Below are positions 61,535 through 64,000 of a DNA stretch of 64,000 bases, one piece after another (within the stretch, counting starts at the first letter, position 1; each line of letters starts with the position of its first letter). Source of the stretch: Ketobacter sp036337295 (GTDB taxonomy: Bacteria; Pseudomonadota; Gammaproteobacteria; Pseudomonadales; Ketobacteraceae); assembly GCA_036337295.1 (NCBI GenBank), contig JAYZEN010000012.1, forward strand, positions 620,001 to 684,000. Direction: 5' to 3'. The notes beneath the pieces are model-generated. The model made no database searches. It was not told the DNA's origin and saw nothing but the letters and a program-made list of their open reading frames with translations. The translations under genes were made by a program, and so were the position numbers.

Positions 61535-61681
61535 TTCCAAGTTCCATCTATAATAATCACTAAGGTATTGGAAAGTCTGGACCAGAATTCTGATTCGTCA
61601 AAAACAGAGTGCGGAATATTGAACGGATTCAAATTGAGTGCGAGAACTCCTCCGGGGTCTTGCAAACAGCACCGGCTGAAC

Positions 61682-64000
61682 ATGGTTGATCTTTTTGTGA
61701 TCAGCTTCATGTTATTTTCCGTACAGACTGCAATGGCAATGGGGCATCCCCACAGCGGTGGGGAATCTTTCGAAAACCACAAACTCAACGCCTTCACCAG
61801 TTACTACATTGATCCAGGCAAGCAGTTGCAGGCGGAAGACATGCTGCAGGTGCAGGAATGGGTACGCAATACCGACGGCGACGTGCTGAACTTTGGTTTT
61901 GTGGATTTTGCCGTGTGGTTGAAGCTGAACCTGAACTTTCAGGAATATCCCCGCCGCAACTGGCATCTGGTGATTACCTATCCGTTGCTGGAGCAGGTGG
62001 ATCTGTATTTTTATGATGTGGAGAGTGGTGCCCTGTTGTGGCATACCGACCTGCCAACCCTGCGGGCTGATCCAGCTGCATTTCGCAGCCACAACATCAA
62101 CTTTCCGGTGCCCGAGCAAGCCCTGGGCAATGTGCAGGTATTGGCCAGAGTGGAATCCACCACGTCTTTGCAGATCCCCATCGAGCTGTGGAGTGTGGAG
62201 TATCTGGTGACCCGACAGAACATGGAGGCGTTGTTCTGGGGGGTGTACTTTGGCGTAATTGTTGCGCTCCTGCTGTATAACTGCTTTCTGTTTATTTCCA
62301 TGTCGGATGTTACCTACGCCTATTACGTCATGACGTTGGTGTCATTGGTGGGGTTAATGCTGTCCATCTCGGGCTTGGGTGCCCGCTATTTTTGGGCGGA
62401 TGCGCAGGTCACTCATTATATGCTGCCGCTGTCTGCCTGTATGACGCTGTTCTGGCTGTTGTGTTTTACCTTGAGCTTCCTACAGCAGAACAGCCTGGGC
62501 ACCGCCTTGCGGCAGGTGTTGCGAGCCATGTGTGCGGTGAACCTGCTGGTGGCCCTTTATGTGATCTACACCCCCGATAAAGGTGCGTTCCTGGCGGGTT
62601 GTGTGGGAGCGGTGTCCATGTTTCTGGTATTGGCTGCGGGTGTCAACGCGTTGTTGTCCGGGGTGGAGATCGCCCGTTATTTTGTCTTTGCCACAGCAGC
62701 GTTTGTGTGTGGTACGGCACTGTATCTGGCCAATATTTTTGGTCTGGTGGAGCCCTCCCAATTCACCAACCATGCGTTTCAGGCGGGTTCCATGCTGGAA
62801 GCGTTGCTGCTGTCCTTCGCGTTGGCCCATCGCATCAAGGAGGAGCGCCGCCACAAGCTGATCGCCATGGAAAAAATGAAGGCGGCCCAGAACGCCATTG
62901 TGCAGGTGCAGGAGGAAGCCCTGCAGCAGGCGTTGCATGATCCAATAACCAAGTACCCCAACGATTCACTGCTGTTGAGCCGCCTGGGGGAGATGATTGA
63001 TCACCGTTCCGGCTATGATTCGTTTGCCCTGTCGATTCTGTACTTTCCCCAGTTCAAGGAAATCTCGTCGTCCTTGGGGCGGCGTCTGGCGGAAGACCTG
63101 TTCGCCCAGGTCAGCGGCCGGTTGAACCACGAGTTATCCAGTGACATCCAGGCCATTGCGGTGGAGAAGAGCGCCCGGGTCTATATTGCGGTGCCGGAGT
63201 TCGGTAGCCTGGCGTTCCTCGCCAAAGTGGGGGAAGACTATCGCTCCATTCATGATCTGGTGGGCCATGTCATGCAGTTGCATGAGACCGCCATTGAAGT
63301 CGGGGGTACCGTGACGCGGCTGAAGGCGCAGTGCGGTATTGCCATTTACCCCAAACACGGTGATCGGGCGGACCTTCTGATGCAGCATGCCAGCGCGGCC
63401 CGTGACTATGGCTTTCGGGCTTCGGAATCCATCACCATCTACAGTTCCGATATTGACGCGTTCGGCCGGCGGCGCCTGGCCATTGTGGGGGAACTGCTGA
63501 ACGCCATCCGGGTGCGGGAGTTGGACCTGTATCTGCAGCCTCAGTTTGATTGCCGCTCCAACCGCCTGACCGGTGCCGAAGTACTGCTGCGTTGGCACAG
63601 TGAAAAATTCGGGGTGGTGTCGCCGGTGGAATTCATTGAAGTAGCAGAGGAGGCAGGCCTGATGCCGGAGCTGACCCGCTATGTGATTGAGGAGTCCTTC
63701 TGCCTGCTGCACAGTTTCAATGAGGGTGGGCACATCCTCACCTTGAGTATCAACCTGTCCATCAAGAATCTGATGGAGGCAAAGCTGATCTCCTTCGTGA
63801 CCAGCACCGCGGAACAGCACATGGTGAACCTGAGCGACATTGTGTTCGAAGTCACCGAAACCTCCTCCAGCGAAAACTTCGAGACGGTGATTGAGAACCT
63901 TAATCAGCTGGCGTCCACCGGATGCAGCATTGCCCTGGATGATTACGGCACCGGCTATTCCTCCCTCGCGTATCTGAGTCGTCTGCCGGTGCATGAACTG
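61682..64000 (+). CDS. 7TM-DISM sensor with degenerate GGDEF and EAL domain, 3'-truncated
   Basis: Open to the right edge, at least 773 residues; ATG 61682 is the conservative start, although the frame stays open upstream and lacks a clear ribosome-binding site. Order: signal segment, a 7TMR-DISMED2 periplasmic domain, seven membrane helices (about 180-385), a GGDEF domain that lacks the GGDEF motif, then an EAL domain. The EAL motif reads AEVLLRW (EVL), but INLS, VTET and DDYGTGYSSL metal residues are kept, so phosphodiesterase activity is plausible. The C-terminus lies outside the window. Confidence 0.85.
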   Translation, partial: MVDLFVISFMLFSVQTAMAMGHPHSGGESFENHKLNAFTSYYIDPGKQLQAEDMLQVQEWVRNTDGDVLNFGFVDFAVWLKLNLNFQEYPRRNWHLVITYPLLEQVDLYFYDVESGALLWHTDLPTLRADPAAFRSHNINFPVPEQALGNVQVLARVESTTSLQIPIELWSVEYLVTRQNMEALFWGVYFGVIVALLLYNCFLFISMSDVTYAYYVMTLVSLVGLMLSISGLGARYFWADAQVTHYMLPLSACMTLFWLLCFTLSFLQQNSLGTALRQVLRAMCAVNLLVALYVIYTPDKGAFLAGCVGAVSMFLVLAAGVNALLSGVEIARYFVFATAAFVCGTALYLANIFGLVEPSQFTNHAFQAGSMLEALLLSFALAHRIKEERRHKLIAMEKMKAAQNAIVQVQEEALQQALHDPITKYPNDSLLLSRLGEMIDHRSGYDSFALSILYFPQFKEISSSLGRRLAEDLFAQVSGRLNHELSSDIQAIAVEKSARVYIAVPEFGSLAFLAKVGEDYRSIHDLVGHVMQLHETAIEVGGTVTRLKAQCGIAIYPKHGDRADLLMQHASAARDYGFRASESITIYSSDIDAFGRRRLAIVGELLNAIRVRELDLYLQPQFDCRSNRLTGAEVLLRWHSEKFGVVSPVEFIEVAEEAGLMPELTRYVIEESFCLLHSFNEGGHILTLSINLSIKNLMEAKLISFVTSTAEQHMVNLSDIVFEVTETSSSENFETVIENLNQLASTGCSIALDDYGTGYSSLAYLSRLPVHEL

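Overview
The window is a gammaproteobacterial chromosome segment with moderately high GC. Its housekeeping synteny is Pseudomonas/Alcanivorax-like: pip and dtd, ubiE-ubiJ-ubiB-hisE-tatABC, hslVU with a SPOR protein and argS, priA/rpmE/nuclease/malic enzyme, crp(vfr)-osmC-speD, and finR/fpr. Two P450s, a dienoyl-CoA-reductase-like SDR, several lipid hydrolases and many c-di-GMP proteins suggest a lipid- or hydrocarbon-using marine lineage of Pseudomonadales/Oceanospirillales type. The genus cannot be fixed from the window. I saw no rRNA, tRNA, CRISPR array, IS element or prophage.

Layout. 0-6.8 kb: a partial propeller-like protein, SDR, MFS exporter, proline iminopeptidase, a PilJ-domain protein, a Bax-like glucosaminidase and dtd. 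6.8-10.1 kb: a zinc-type uptake set (permease, binding protein, His-rich outer-membrane protein, small His-rich periplasmic protein) with no ATPase gene. 10.1-16.6 kb: tatABC, hisE, ubiB, ubiJ, ubiE and a divergent second UbiB-family kinase. 16.6-18 kb: an acyltransferase.

18-28 kb is the most remarkable region, a two-armed sterol-modification cluster. The minus arm encodes a CYP51-type P450 fused to a 3Fe-4S ferredoxin, an NTF2-fold protein and a cycloeucalenol-cycloisomerase-like membrane protein. The plus arm encodes a TetR regulator, GMC oxidoreductase, aldehyde dehydrogenase, sterol-desaturase/hydroxylase and an NSDHL-like 3beta-HSD/decarboxylase. Both arms carry the same 29-bp palindrome, a likely TetR operator. 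Together the genes could open the 9,19-cyclopropane ring and strip the C14 and C4 methyls of cycloartenol-type sterols. No squalene epoxidase or oxidosqualene cyclase lies in the window, so the substrate may be scavenged algal sterol.

28-45 kb: hslVU, a SPOR protein and argS; two overlapping GGDEF genes and a KAP-family NTPase lying between argS and priA; rpmE, a nuclease, malic enzyme, and a TetR/P450 pair. 45-52 kb: crp, osmC, speD, a phosphatase, patatin, an alpha/beta hydrolase, DsbA and an aspartoacylase-like protein. 52-64 kb is a c-di-GMP-rich stretch: two PAS-GGDEF proteins flanking a PstS-like protein, a PilZ-Rossmann fusion and a truncated 7TM-GGDEF-EAL protein. It also holds finR/fpr and a GNAT-nitrilase fusion whose ribosome-binding site and start codon lie inside a perfect 15-bp inverted repeat.
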